Positions 1-5,147 of a DNA stretch of 5,685 nt are shown here, one piece after another; the first letter of the stretch is position 1; each line of letters starts with the position of its first letter. The stretch is from Thiotrichaceae bacterium (GTDB lineage Bacteria; Pseudomonadota; Gammaproteobacteria; Thiotrichales; Thiotrichaceae), in NCBI GenBank assembly GCA_027030285.1, contig JALVFC010000026.1, forward strand, positions 1 through 5,685. The letters run 5' to 3'. The position numbers and the translations under genes are program-made. The notes below the pieces were generated by a model. It was not told where the DNA came from, made no database searches, and saw only the letters and a program-made list of their open reading frames with translations.

Positions 1-1
1 T

Positions 2-499
2 CCATTCCTCGACGGAATCTGGGGCTGCGAATTCATCGAGGATCTGGAATCGGACAACCCCGAACTCACCCAACTGGGCTACGTCATCGACAACACCACC
101 AAGACCCGCGCCATCTTCGAAATCAACAAGGGAGCCAACAAGCACCCCGAGATCAGCGTCAACGCCCGCATCGCCCACGAAGACCGCCGCATCCCGATCC
201 AGAACATGATCTACATCGCCGACGGCCCCTCCGACGTGCCCGTCTTCTCCGTCGTGCAGGGCGGCGGCGGCAAGACCTATGGCGTCTACCAGACCGGCTC
301 CACCCGCGAATTCGAACAGGTCAACAGGCTCCAGGAACAGGGCCGAATCCAGTCCTTCGGCCCCGCCGACTACTCACAAGGCTCGCAAACCTGGATGTGG
401 CTCACCAGCGCCGTCAAGAGCATCGCCGAACGAATCGTCAGGGATCGCGAGCGCGCCCTCGGCGAGAAGATCGGCGAAGCGCCCAGGCATTTGAACTGA
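2..499 (+). CDS. HAD-superfamily hydrolase, C-terminal part (5' end outside window)
   Basis: The frame is open from the window edge to a TGA at 497-499, giving 165 visible residues. The first in-frame ATG (206) is internal, because the codons before it read as ordinary protein continuous with what follows. Residues 70-80 read IYIADGPSDVP, which matches HAD motif IV: acidic residues D74 and D78 would bind the Mg2+ that supports phosphoryl transfer from a phosphate ester. The next stretch, with a GGGGKTYGVY segment near residue 92, is typical of the end of the HAD core, followed by a helical tail. The nucleophile motif (DxDx) lies upstream and is not visible, so substrate and subfamily cannot be assigned. 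No signal peptide or membrane segment is seen; a cytosolic enzyme is likely. Codons are strongly G/C-ending, unlike all genes to the right, so this is probably the resident chromosome flanking an acquired region. Confidence 0.8.
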   Translation, partial: PFLDGIWGCEFIEDLESDNPELTQLGYVIDNTTKTRAIFEINKGANKHPEISVNARIAHEDRRIPIQNMIYIADGPSDVPVFSVVQGGGGKTYGVYQTGSTREFEQVNRLQEQGRIQSFGPADYSQGSQTWMWLTSAVKSIAERIVRDRERALGEKIGEAPRHLN

Positions 500-738
500 A
501 CCAGGGCGAGCACATATTAATCAGCGCCAAAACAATAGCTTAAGAAACATTTCTTCTGAGAGGAACGTAGAGCTAGAAAAAATCGCATGATCCAGAGCCA
601 AAAACTCAGCACGTTTTGCTGCCAACTACAATGTCAAATCGCTTGTGCTTCATAACTTACTGATTTTTAGATTATTTAAATGCGCTTGCTCTGGAACTGA
701 GCGCTCTTGACCGCAAGAGGTATATGTAAGTGGTATTG
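500..738. other. Gene-free stretch left of the MITE-like element
   Basis: Composition drops from G/C-rich to A/T-rich immediately after the hydrolase stop, and no frame holds a believable gene. Only short symmetric motifs are visible: AAGAAACATTTCTT at 542-555, an 8-base palindrome GAGCGCTC at 699-706, and a CTCTTG/CAAGAG hairpin at 704-719 with a 4-base loop. None is followed by a T-run, so I do not call a terminator. A minus-strand open frame at 650-907 is mostly the inverted-repeat element read as codons and is not called. I see no promoter with both boxes at good spacing. Confidence 0.5.
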
Positions 739-902
739 TATACTTCTCGCGCCCAAGAATACCCCATTCATGGCGTGCATCTTTTCGCCGATAGCTGCGT
801 TGTAAAACTTGACGTAGCGCCACTATGCCTGCGTTTTTACGCCTTGCTCTCGACGAAAACCTACGCACCCTGAATGGGGTATTCTTGGGCGCGAGAAGTA
901 TA
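739..902. mobile_element. MITE-like palindromic element with perfect 32-bp terminal inverted repeats
   Basis: Bases 739-770 are the exact reverse complement of 871-902, with 100 bases between. The symmetry continues inward without a gap: 771-795 against 846-870 matches in most positions, with several G:U-compatible changes, and TTTTCGCCGATAGC (782-795) pairs with 846-859 at 12 of 14 positions. The element would fold into a long hairpin over almost its whole length. It encodes no transposase. The arms end in TATA, so a TA target duplication of the kind made by Tc1/mariner-IS630 transposases is possible but ambiguous. From memory, similar palindromic units with the central GTAGCGCCACTATGCCTGCG stretch are scattered through some gammaproteobacterial genomes. 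It would need a transposase in trans. A non-mobile REP/BIME-type or RNA-forming element is the alternative. Confidence 0.75.
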
Positions 903-903
903 A

Positions 904-1014
904 GCATCGCATGCCCACCACGGATTGGAACGTCGTGGAAAGCGTATGAGAGAGAAGGTTGATGAATGGGTGAAAGCTGGCGGGATATCCAGCAACCCCA
1001 ATCCCAATCGATAA
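904..1014 (+). pseudogene. Short open tail upstream of brxF (possible gene remnant)
   Basis: This frame opens right after a TAA at 901-903, which lies at the edge of the inverted-repeat element, and stays open for 36 codons to a TAA at 1012-1014. It has an internal ATG at 946 that would give 22 residues (starting MREKVDEWVKAGG, ending NPNPNR). The stop falls inside the AAGGA ribosome-binding site of brxF, 9 bases before its ATG, which is the spacing of operon partners. I do not recognise the peptide. It could be the tail of an upstream gene cut by the element's insertion, or a chance open frame; no continuation is visible left of 739. Confidence 0.25.
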
Positions 1015-1023
1015 GGAACCACC

Positions 1024-1497
1024 ATGGGTGAACCGGTTCAGGACAAGATTGAGCGATCCATTCAGGCTGCCGAAGGCTTATATCACCGCTTGGTGTTGCT
1101 GGTAGGTGAGACCGGTTCCGGCGAGACGGGCGTCCTTCGAGACGTGGCGAAGCGCTATGGCGTCGAAGTCATCAATGTGAATCTGGCGCTTTCGGCTGAG
1201 CTACTTGAGCTGACCGCCAGACAACGGGCTTTGCGTTTGCCTGGAATACTGGATCGGGTTATGGGCGCGACGCAGCCTCTGGCGGTGCTCGACAATCTTG
1301 AAATCCTCTTTGACAAGGATCTGAAGCAGGATCCCCTGCGTCTGTTGTACGGTATTTCGAGGAATCGCTCGGTTGTGGCGTCCTGGAATGGGATAACTAC
1401 TGATGGCAAGCTTATATATGCCGAGCCAGGTCATGCCGAGTACCGGAGTTACAAATCAAACAACTTGTTGATTATTCAGTCAGGGAACCATGAATGA
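1024..1497 (+). CDS. brxF: BREX type 3 P-loop protein BrxF, Walker A lysine lost
   Basis: The 157-residue product matches my memory of BrxF, the small P-loop protein that opens type 3 BREX phage-defence operons; its biochemical role is unsettled. Recognisable stretches are the P-loop region (residues 25-38), VINVNLALS (49-57), LLELTARQRALRLP (60-73), the Walker B-like LAVLDNLEILFD (86-97), KQDPLRLL (101-108), SRNRSVVASWNG (112-123) and AEPGHAEYR (133-141). The start is ATG 1024 with AAGGA at 1013-1017, 6 bases away. Length is about normal for the family. The key oddity is the Walker A motif, which reads GETGSGET: glutamate 34 (GAG, 1123-1125) replaces the lysine that holds the ATP phosphates, so nucleotide binding or hydrolysis should be impaired. 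The TGA overlaps the next ATG (1494). brxC follows, which supports the family call. Confidence 0.85.
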   Translation: MGEPVQDKIERSIQAAEGLYHRLVLLVGETGSGETGVLRDVAKRYGVEVINVNLALSAELLELTARQRALRLPGILDRVMGATQPLAVLDNLEILFDKDLKQDPLRLLYGISRNRSVVASWNGITTDGKLIYAEPGHAEYRSYKSNNLLIIQSGNHE

Positions 1498-1586
1498 ACA
1501 CGAATGAACACCAATTTGCAAATTGTATTGAGAGGCGGGTAATTCGCGTCGACTTGCGTCTATTCGTCGTTCAAGGGGGGCTTTGA
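1494..1586 (+). CDS. Possible 30-residue ORF bridging brxF and brxC
   Basis: An ATG at 1494 overlaps the brxF stop (ATGA), has AGGGA at 1482-1486 as a possible ribosome-binding site, and runs 30 codons to a TGA at 1584-1586 that overlaps the brxC ATG (TGATG). The peptide begins MNTNEHQF, is Arg-rich in the middle and ends FVVQGGL. I recognise no family. The 10-mer GAATGAACAC is tandemly duplicated at 1492-1511, so the start region may have been altered by slippage. It could be a coupling leader that delivers ribosomes to brxC, a remnant of a deleted gene, or chance. Confidence 0.25.
   Translation: MNTNEHQFANCIERRVIRVDLRLFVVQGGL
1512..1525. promoter_or_regulatory. 14-bp perfect palindrome between brxF and brxC
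   Basis: CAATTTGCAAATTG equals its own reverse complement. A dimeric repressor could bind such a site, but no -35/-10 pair is clear around it and no regulator gene is in the window. It lies inside the possible bridging ORF, so the symmetry may be incidental. Confidence 0.2.
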
Positions 1587-2635
1587 TGAAATACGGCGAC
1601 CTTATCCAGTTCGCCCCGATTGAGTCGGTCGTTCAATTGTGTGACGCGGACAAGTCCAGCGCCGGGCAGAATTGTACCAAGCGGCCCACAGCCGTACTGG
1701 ATGCGTTGGAACTGCTCGATGGTGAAAAAATCAATCCGAGCAAATCAATATACGCCAAGTTTGTTCGGGAGGCTTTGGAAGCCAAAGGCCATGGTCAGGC
1801 GGTGACTCGCAGCGAAATTATCCAGGACGACCACGTTCTGGAATATATGAATCCAGGCACATCAAGGCTCGAGCCCGAATGGGTAGTGGTTATCCTGGTC
1901 ACATTGGTCTACTCCGGCTATATTGTTCTCGCTATTCCGGGTAATAAATTCGACGCTATCGGCCTTGCGCAGTTTGCCGCCACCGGCATGGGTGAACGGA
2001 TCCATTTCAAACATCTGGAGCAGCCCAAAGAGGGGAACCTGCCCGCGGTCAAAGCGCTATTTGAACTACTTGGTATGACGCTTGGTATGGTCCAGCTTGT
2101 TACTCAGGACAAGGACGAACCAGTGCAGAACCTGCAGCAGGCCGTAGACAAAGTGGTCAAACGCATCGTCACGACCCAGCAGCCCCTGTGTGATGGGTTG
2201 TCATTCTGGGGAATGGATTTGCTCGCTGACACCGACCTTGCCAGCCAGGTCAGCGGACTGGATGAAGCCAAGAGCGTCGCGTACATTGGCCTGAACGCCA
2301 AGGCCCGGCTGGGCGTGAACAACGATAAGCGTAAAGCGGCGCTACTCAATGATGCCCGCCTGCAGACCTCGCTCAAACTAGCTGGTTTCGACCTGATGCC
2401 ACGGAAACAGCTCACCGACTTCCAGATCCGCCTGGCTGGCTTGAAGGGCTGCTTTGCCCTGATCAAGTCGAAGGAACTGTCAGCGCCGCGCGACAGCAAC
2501 TTTGTCCATGCCTTGAAGGAGGTGCTTTCCGGTCTGGTGAAAGTAACCGTTACGGCGCAGGAACTTGAAACTGCCCAGCAGGTAACCGACGGCCCGGTAA
2601 CCCCGGCTGAGATGAAGATGAGGAGGGGAAGATGA
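1586..2635 (+). CDS. brxC: BREX type 3 BrxC (DUF6079) remnant with internal in-frame deletions
   Basis: I place the start at ATG 1586 (AAGGGGGG at 1573-1580, 5 bases away), not the TTG at 1583, because MKYGDLIQF is how BrxC/DUF6079 proteins begin. The 349-residue product keeps recognisable family blocks: the N-terminus to VVQL; a middle block from PTAVLDALELLDGEKI through RLEPEWVVVI and HLEQPKEGNLPA to GLSFWGMDLL; a block AYIGLNAKARLGV to LKGCFAL; and the near-C-terminal VHALKEVLSGLVKV...TPAEMK. Full-length BrxC is roughly three times longer, and its ATPase P-loop, coiled-coil and Cys-rich segments are absent. Apparent joints are near 1660-1690, 2274-2282 and 2460, and the normal end is lost after about 2618, yet the frame stays open. 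In BREX, BrxC is an essential AAA-type component; this version should be inactive as one. The stop overlaps the next start (ATGA at 2632-2635). A selected mini-protein is the less likely alternative. Confidence 0.8.
   Translation: MKYGDLIQFAPIESVVQLCDADKSSAGQNCTKRPTAVLDALELLDGEKINPSKSIYAKFVREALEAKGHGQAVTRSEIIQDDHVLEYMNPGTSRLEPEWVVVILVTLVYSGYIVLAIPGNKFDAIGLAQFAATGMGERIHFKHLEQPKEGNLPAVKALFELLGMTLGMVQLVTQDKDEPVQNLQQAVDKVVKRIVTTQQPLCDGLSFWGMDLLADTDLASQVSGLDEAKSVAYIGLNAKARLGVNNDKRKAALLNDARLQTSLKLAGFDLMPRKQLTDFQIRLAGLKGCFALIKSKELSAPRDSNFVHALKEVLSGLVKVTVTAQELETAQQVTDGPVTPAEMKMRRGR
2621..2626 (+). promoter_or_regulatory. Strong ribosome-binding site of the AlbA_2 gene
   Basis: AGGAGG (extended to AGGAGGGG at 2621-2628) lies 5 bases before ATG 2632. 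It fixes that start and sits inside the last codons of the brxC remnant, where the sequence leaves the BrxC family pattern, so the site probably arrived with the cassette. Confidence 0.6.
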
Positions 2636-3840
2636 TAAGACTAAGCGATGAAGAGCTTGAAACATTGTTAGACGATACGGAATCTGATCGTGCTGAACGT
2701 AAAGAATCATTCAAAGGTGATGTTCCAAAAAAAGCAAGGCAGGCCGTATGCGCCTTCGCAAATGATCTGCCTAATTATAATCTTCCAGGCATTCTCTTCA
2801 TTGGCGCTAAAGATAATGGAGAGCCATCTTATCTGGATATGACAGACCAGCTTCTACGGTCGCTGGCTGACATAAAAACCGATGGCAATATTTTGCCTTT
2901 GCCTGTGCTGTCCGTGGAAAAACGAACATTGAAGGGTGCGGAAATGGCCGTTGTTACTGTTATGCCTTCTGACATGCCTCCTGTAAAATACGAGGGTCGT
3001 ATCTGGATTCGTACTGGCCCCAGACGCGCTATAGCCAATGAACAGGAAGAGCGTATTCTTAATGAGAAAAGAAGGTACAAAAATATACCTTTCGATATTT
3101 ATCCTATTCCGTCAGCGCGAATAACTGATTTATCTCGGATAATATTTGAAAACGAATATTTGCCAGCTGCTTTTGCTGCAGATGTGCTGGAATCGAATAA
3201 CCGCACTTATGAAGAGCGCCTGGCGTCCTGTAAAATGATCGTTTCACCGGATGATACAACGCCAACTGTCTTGGGCCTTTTGTCAATTGGTAAAACACCG
3301 CAGGATTTTTTATCTGGAGCCTATGTGCAGTTTCTGCGTATTGATGGAATAGAGTTGGCTGATCCGGTAATCGATGAAGAAAACATACGCGGAACACTGG
3401 TTGAAATTTTGCGTAGAACAGAGGAAAAGCTAAGCGCTCACAATCGAACAACGATCGATATTGTGTCCTCTCCAACACACAATAAAGAACTAGCCTATCC
3501 GTCAGCAGCTATCCAGCAAATCCTGTATAATGCTGCGTTGCATCGAACCTATGAAAGTACCAACTCACCTGTTCGGGTTTATTGGTTTAATGATCGTATA
3601 GAAATCATCAGCCCCGGCGGACCTTATGGCAATGTAACGACTGAAAACTTTGGTAGTTCGGGAATAACAGATTACAGAAATCCAAATATAGCAGATGTAT
3701 TAAAGACCTTTGGCTTTATCCAGGCCTTTGGTAGAGGTATTGCCACCGCCAGAAGATTAATGCAAGAAAACGGCAACCCAGATCTCGAGTTTCAAACAAC
3801 TTCCAGCGCTGTTGTTTGCGTATTGAGAGGTAAACCATGA
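2632..3840 (+). CDS. AlbA_2 (Schlafen-type) protein with C-terminal GHKL-like ATPase domain
   Basis: The product has 402 residues. The N-terminal AlbA_2 fold (about 15-148) is shown by E22-R-K-E-S-F27, the GILFIGAKDNGEP strand-turn (53-65), ILPLPVLSVEKR (87-98), VVTVMPSDMPPVKYEGRIWIR (107-127, partly quoted by position) and the basic RTGPRRA (127-133). A middle linker (150-280) leads to an HATPase_c_4-like end: N-box Q296-ILYN300-AALH304-R305, G1 box DRIEIISPGG (321-330), DYRNP (347-351) and G2 FGRGI (366-370). AlbA_2 domains occur in nucleic-acid-binding proteins and Schlafen-type nucleases; the function of this one is not known. The usual N-box glutamate is glutamine here, which I recall as common in this subfamily. 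Composition is clearly more A/T-rich than brxC. The gene overlaps brxC and the ParA-like gene by 4 bases at each end, which implies coupled translation and a joint function with ParA. Confidence 0.85.
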   Translation: MIRLSDEELETLLDDTESDRAERKESFKGDVPKKARQAVCAFANDLPNYNLPGILFIGAKDNGEPSYLDMTDQLLRSLADIKTDGNILPLPVLSVEKRTLKGAEMAVVTVMPSDMPPVKYEGRIWIRTGPRRAIANEQEERILNEKRRYKNIPFDIYPIPSARITDLSRIIFENEYLPAAFAADVLESNNRTYEERLASCKMIVSPDDTTPTVLGLLSIGKTPQDFLSGAYVQFLRIDGIELADPVIDEENIRGTLVEILRRTEEKLSAHNRTTIDIVSSPTHNKELAYPSAAIQQILYNAALHRTYESTNSPVRVYWFNDRIEIISPGGPYGNVTTENFGSSGITDYRNPNIADVLKTFGFIQAFGRGIATARRLMQENGNPDLEFQTTSSAVVCVLRGKP

Positions 3841-4853
3841 CGACACCTGTGCTAACATTCTTTAATAACAAGGGCGGAGTTGGTAAAACCTCGCTAATTT
3901 ATCATCTGGCATGGACATTTGCTGCCCTTCGCAAGCGTGTTGTTGTTGCAGATCTTGACCCACAAGCCAATCTGACTGCAGCTTTCCTCGATGAAGAAAA
4001 GATAGAACGGTTATGGAATGAGAAGGCCTCTGGTTCAACTATTTACCAGTGTGTAAAGCCGTTAACAGGCGTGGGCGATATTGTAGAACCAGTACTGCAA
4101 CACATGAGTGCTGACCTTTATCTTCTTCCCGGAGATGTTGCGCTTTCCAGCTATGAAGACGCTCTTTCTAATGAATGGCCACATAGCATGGGGGATAGTA
4201 ATCTCTACCGTCCAATGCGTGTTTTAAGTTCATTTTGGCAGGTCATGCAAATGGCATCACAAAAAATAGAAGCTGATATTATTCTGGTGGATATTGGCCC
4301 AAACCTGGGTGCAATTAATCGATCTGTGCTGATTGCAACAGACTATGTCGCAATTCCACTGGGTGCAGATCTGTTTTCATTGCAGGGCTTGAAGAACCTG
4401 GGGCCAACTTTGAAAAGTTGGAAAAACCTGTGGAAAAAACGCTTAGATAACTGGGAAAGTAGTGCGGAAGTACGGAACTTCCCGAGTTTTCAATTGCCCG
4501 AAGGGAAGATGCAGCCCATCGGTTATCTCTGTCAGCAGCATAGTGTACGACTGGATCGACCGGTAAAAGCCTATGACAAATGGGTTAAGCGCATCCCGAA
4601 TGTCTACCGACAAGCGGTGTTGGGGGAGAATGTGGATTCAAAAATCAAGCCAGAAGATGACAGCTACTGTCTGGCGACAATAAAACATTATCGGAGTTTA
4701 ATTCCAATGGCGCAGGAACACCGCAAGCCTATATTTAAATTGACATCAGCCGATGGCGCCATCGGTAGTCATGCCAATGCTGTTCAGGATGCTAGACGGG
4801 ATTTTCAGCGACTGGCTGAAAATATTGTAAATAAAATCGGAATAAAGCTATGA
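3837..4853 (+). CDS. ParA/MinD-like deviant Walker A ATPase paired with the AlbA_2 protein
   Basis: The 338-residue protein begins TPVLTFFNNKGGVGKTS: the deviant Walker A motif K12-GGVG-K17-T18 has both signature lysines, and D39-LDPQAN45 and IILVDIGPNLG (148-158, Walker B D152) complete the ParA/MinD ATP site. ADLFSLQGLKNLGP (177-190) follows as in this ATPase class. All catalytic motifs look intact. It is longer than typical partition ParA proteins, with an extra stretch at about 52-115 and a long C-terminal region containing VRLDRPVKAYDKW. No N-terminal HTH is seen and no ParB gene lies in the window, so plasmid or chromosome partition is not supported. The start is ATG 3837 (GAGAGG at 3825-3830, 6 bases away), overlapping the AlbA_2 stop as ATGA. 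I infer an ATP-driven dimer switch working with the AlbA_2 protein; the process is unknown. Confidence 0.88.
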   Translation: MTTPVLTFFNNKGGVGKTSLIYHLAWTFAALRKRVVVADLDPQANLTAAFLDEEKIERLWNEKASGSTIYQCVKPLTGVGDIVEPVLQHMSADLYLLPGDVALSSYEDALSNEWPHSMGDSNLYRPMRVLSSFWQVMQMASQKIEADIILVDIGPNLGAINRSVLIATDYVAIPLGADLFSLQGLKNLGPTLKSWKNLWKKRLDNWESSAEVRNFPSFQLPEGKMQPIGYLCQQHSVRLDRPVKAYDKWVKRIPNVYRQAVLGENVDSKIKPEDDSYCLATIKHYRSLIPMAQEHRKPIFKLTSADGAIGSHANAVQDARRDFQRLAENIVNKIGIKL

Positions 4854-4878
4854 GCTGGGGCAGTTTATTGTCTATCAA

Positions 4879-4917
4879 AGGGTTAAAACACCGGTTTCAG
4901 GGTTAAAAACCGGCTTC
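4879..4917 (+). repeat. Two imperfect 19-20-base tandem repeats after the ParA-like gene
   Basis: AGGGTTAAAACACCGGTTTC (4879-4898) is followed directly by AGGGTTAAAAACCGGCTTC (4899-4917), one base shorter with one further change. The same bases contain an inverted repeat, CCGGTTT (4891-4897) and AAACCGG (4907-4913), with a 9-base loop. There is no T-run, so a terminator is doubtful. A binding site for a cassette protein is possible. Confidence 0.5.
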
Positions 4918-4923
4918 AGCTGG

Positions 4924-4966
4924 TCAGCTTTAGCTGAGAGAATGAGCCTCCGTAACGTTTTGGAGG
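4924..4966. other. Weak symmetric motifs between ParA-like gene and IS debris
   Basis: TCAGCT/AGCTGA (4924-4929 and 4932-4937) and CCTCC/GGAGG (4947-4951 and 4962-4966, 10-base loop) are the only structure I see between the tandem repeats and the IS-end-like repeat at 4977. The first could act as a weak Rho-independent hairpin, but it lacks a T-run. No gene is visible here. Confidence 0.25.
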
Positions 4967-4976
4967 TGTCATGGAT

Positions 4977-4994
4977 GAATGGCACTAAGTTAAG
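4977..4994 (+). repeat. IS-end-like direct repeat, left copy
   Basis: GAATGGCACTAAGTTAAG matches 5589-5606 at 17 of 18 bases in the same orientation. The right copy is the end of a transposase-bearing element, so this copy is probably a stub left by a related insertion. The pair brackets the IS200-type element. Confidence 0.55.
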
Positions 4995-5039
4995 AGCCTC
5001 CGCGTGAACGAATAATCTGATTAAATACAAAGGGTAATC

Positions 5040-5056
5040 CCCCGGCTCAGCCGGGG
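5040..5056 (+). other. Left-end foldback hairpin of the IS200-type element
   Basis: CCCCGGC-TCA-GCCGGGG forms a perfect 7-bp G/C stem with a 3-base loop. In the IS200/IS605 family, TnpA recognises such subterminal hairpins on single-stranded DNA. In IS200 itself, a left-end hairpin also blocks transcription coming from outside; this one could do the same for the upstream operon, although no T-run follows. Confidence 0.55.
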
Positions 5057-5085
5057 AGACAGAAAAAGTTTGACAGATCCGGGAG

Positions 5086-5147
5086 TCCATCGGACAAACT
5101 CCAAGTCGTGAGCCGCCAAGCCAACGACATAGGAGGAATCCGATGGA
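5086..5147 (+). promoter_or_regulatory. 5' leader hairpin sequestering the tnpA ribosome-binding site and start
   Basis: TCCATCGGA (5086-5094) is the exact complement of TCCGATGGA (5139-5147), which contains the ATG. CTCC (5099-5102) pairs with GGAG (5132-5135) of the ribosome-binding site AGGAGG, and GTCGT (5105-5109) pairs with ACGAC (5124-5128). The nested stem therefore hides both the Shine-Dalgarno sequence and the start codon. In IS200, leader structure is known to hold TnpA translation very low; I infer the same here. Confidence 0.65.

Noticed and set aside
206..499. ATG 206 as the start of a small complete gene
   Set aside because: The same frame is open to the window edge and the upstream codons continue the HAD fold, so this ATG is internal.
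650..907. Minus-strand 85-codon open frame
   Set aside because: Most of it lies in the inverted-repeat element, whose symmetry and Arg-rich translation explain it. It shows no family motif and no good ribosome-binding site.
1583..1585. TTG 1583 as the brxC start
   Set aside because: It adds one residue before the conserved MKYGDLIQF, and ATG 1586 is better spaced from the AAGGGGGG site.
2104..2499. Minus-strand 131-codon open frame inside brxC
   Set aside because: It is a shadow of the conserved brxC frame, Ser/Arg-rich, with no motifs of its own.
3104..3478. Minus-strand 124-codon open frame inside the AlbA_2 gene
   Set aside because: The plus-strand frame carries clear domain motifs; this is its shadow.
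3837..4853. Plasmid or chromosome partition operon
   Set aside because: No ParB-like gene, replication gene or parS-like cluster is visible, and the partner gene is AlbA_2/GHKL. The tandem repeats at 4879 are too few to claim a centromere.
4944..5002. 9-mer GAGCCTCCG at 4944-4952 and 4994-5002 as a target-site duplication
   Set aside because: About one 9-base repeat this close is expected by chance in a window of this size, and the bases between lack matching terminal inverted repeats.
5070..5075. TTGACA as a -35 box for tnpA
   Set aside because: No acceptable -10 box lies 16-18 bases downstream; the sequence there is the leader hairpin.
4875..5090. Minus-strand 71-codon open frame downstream of the ParA-like gene
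   Set aside because: It spans repeats and IS-end hairpins, with no recognisable protein features.
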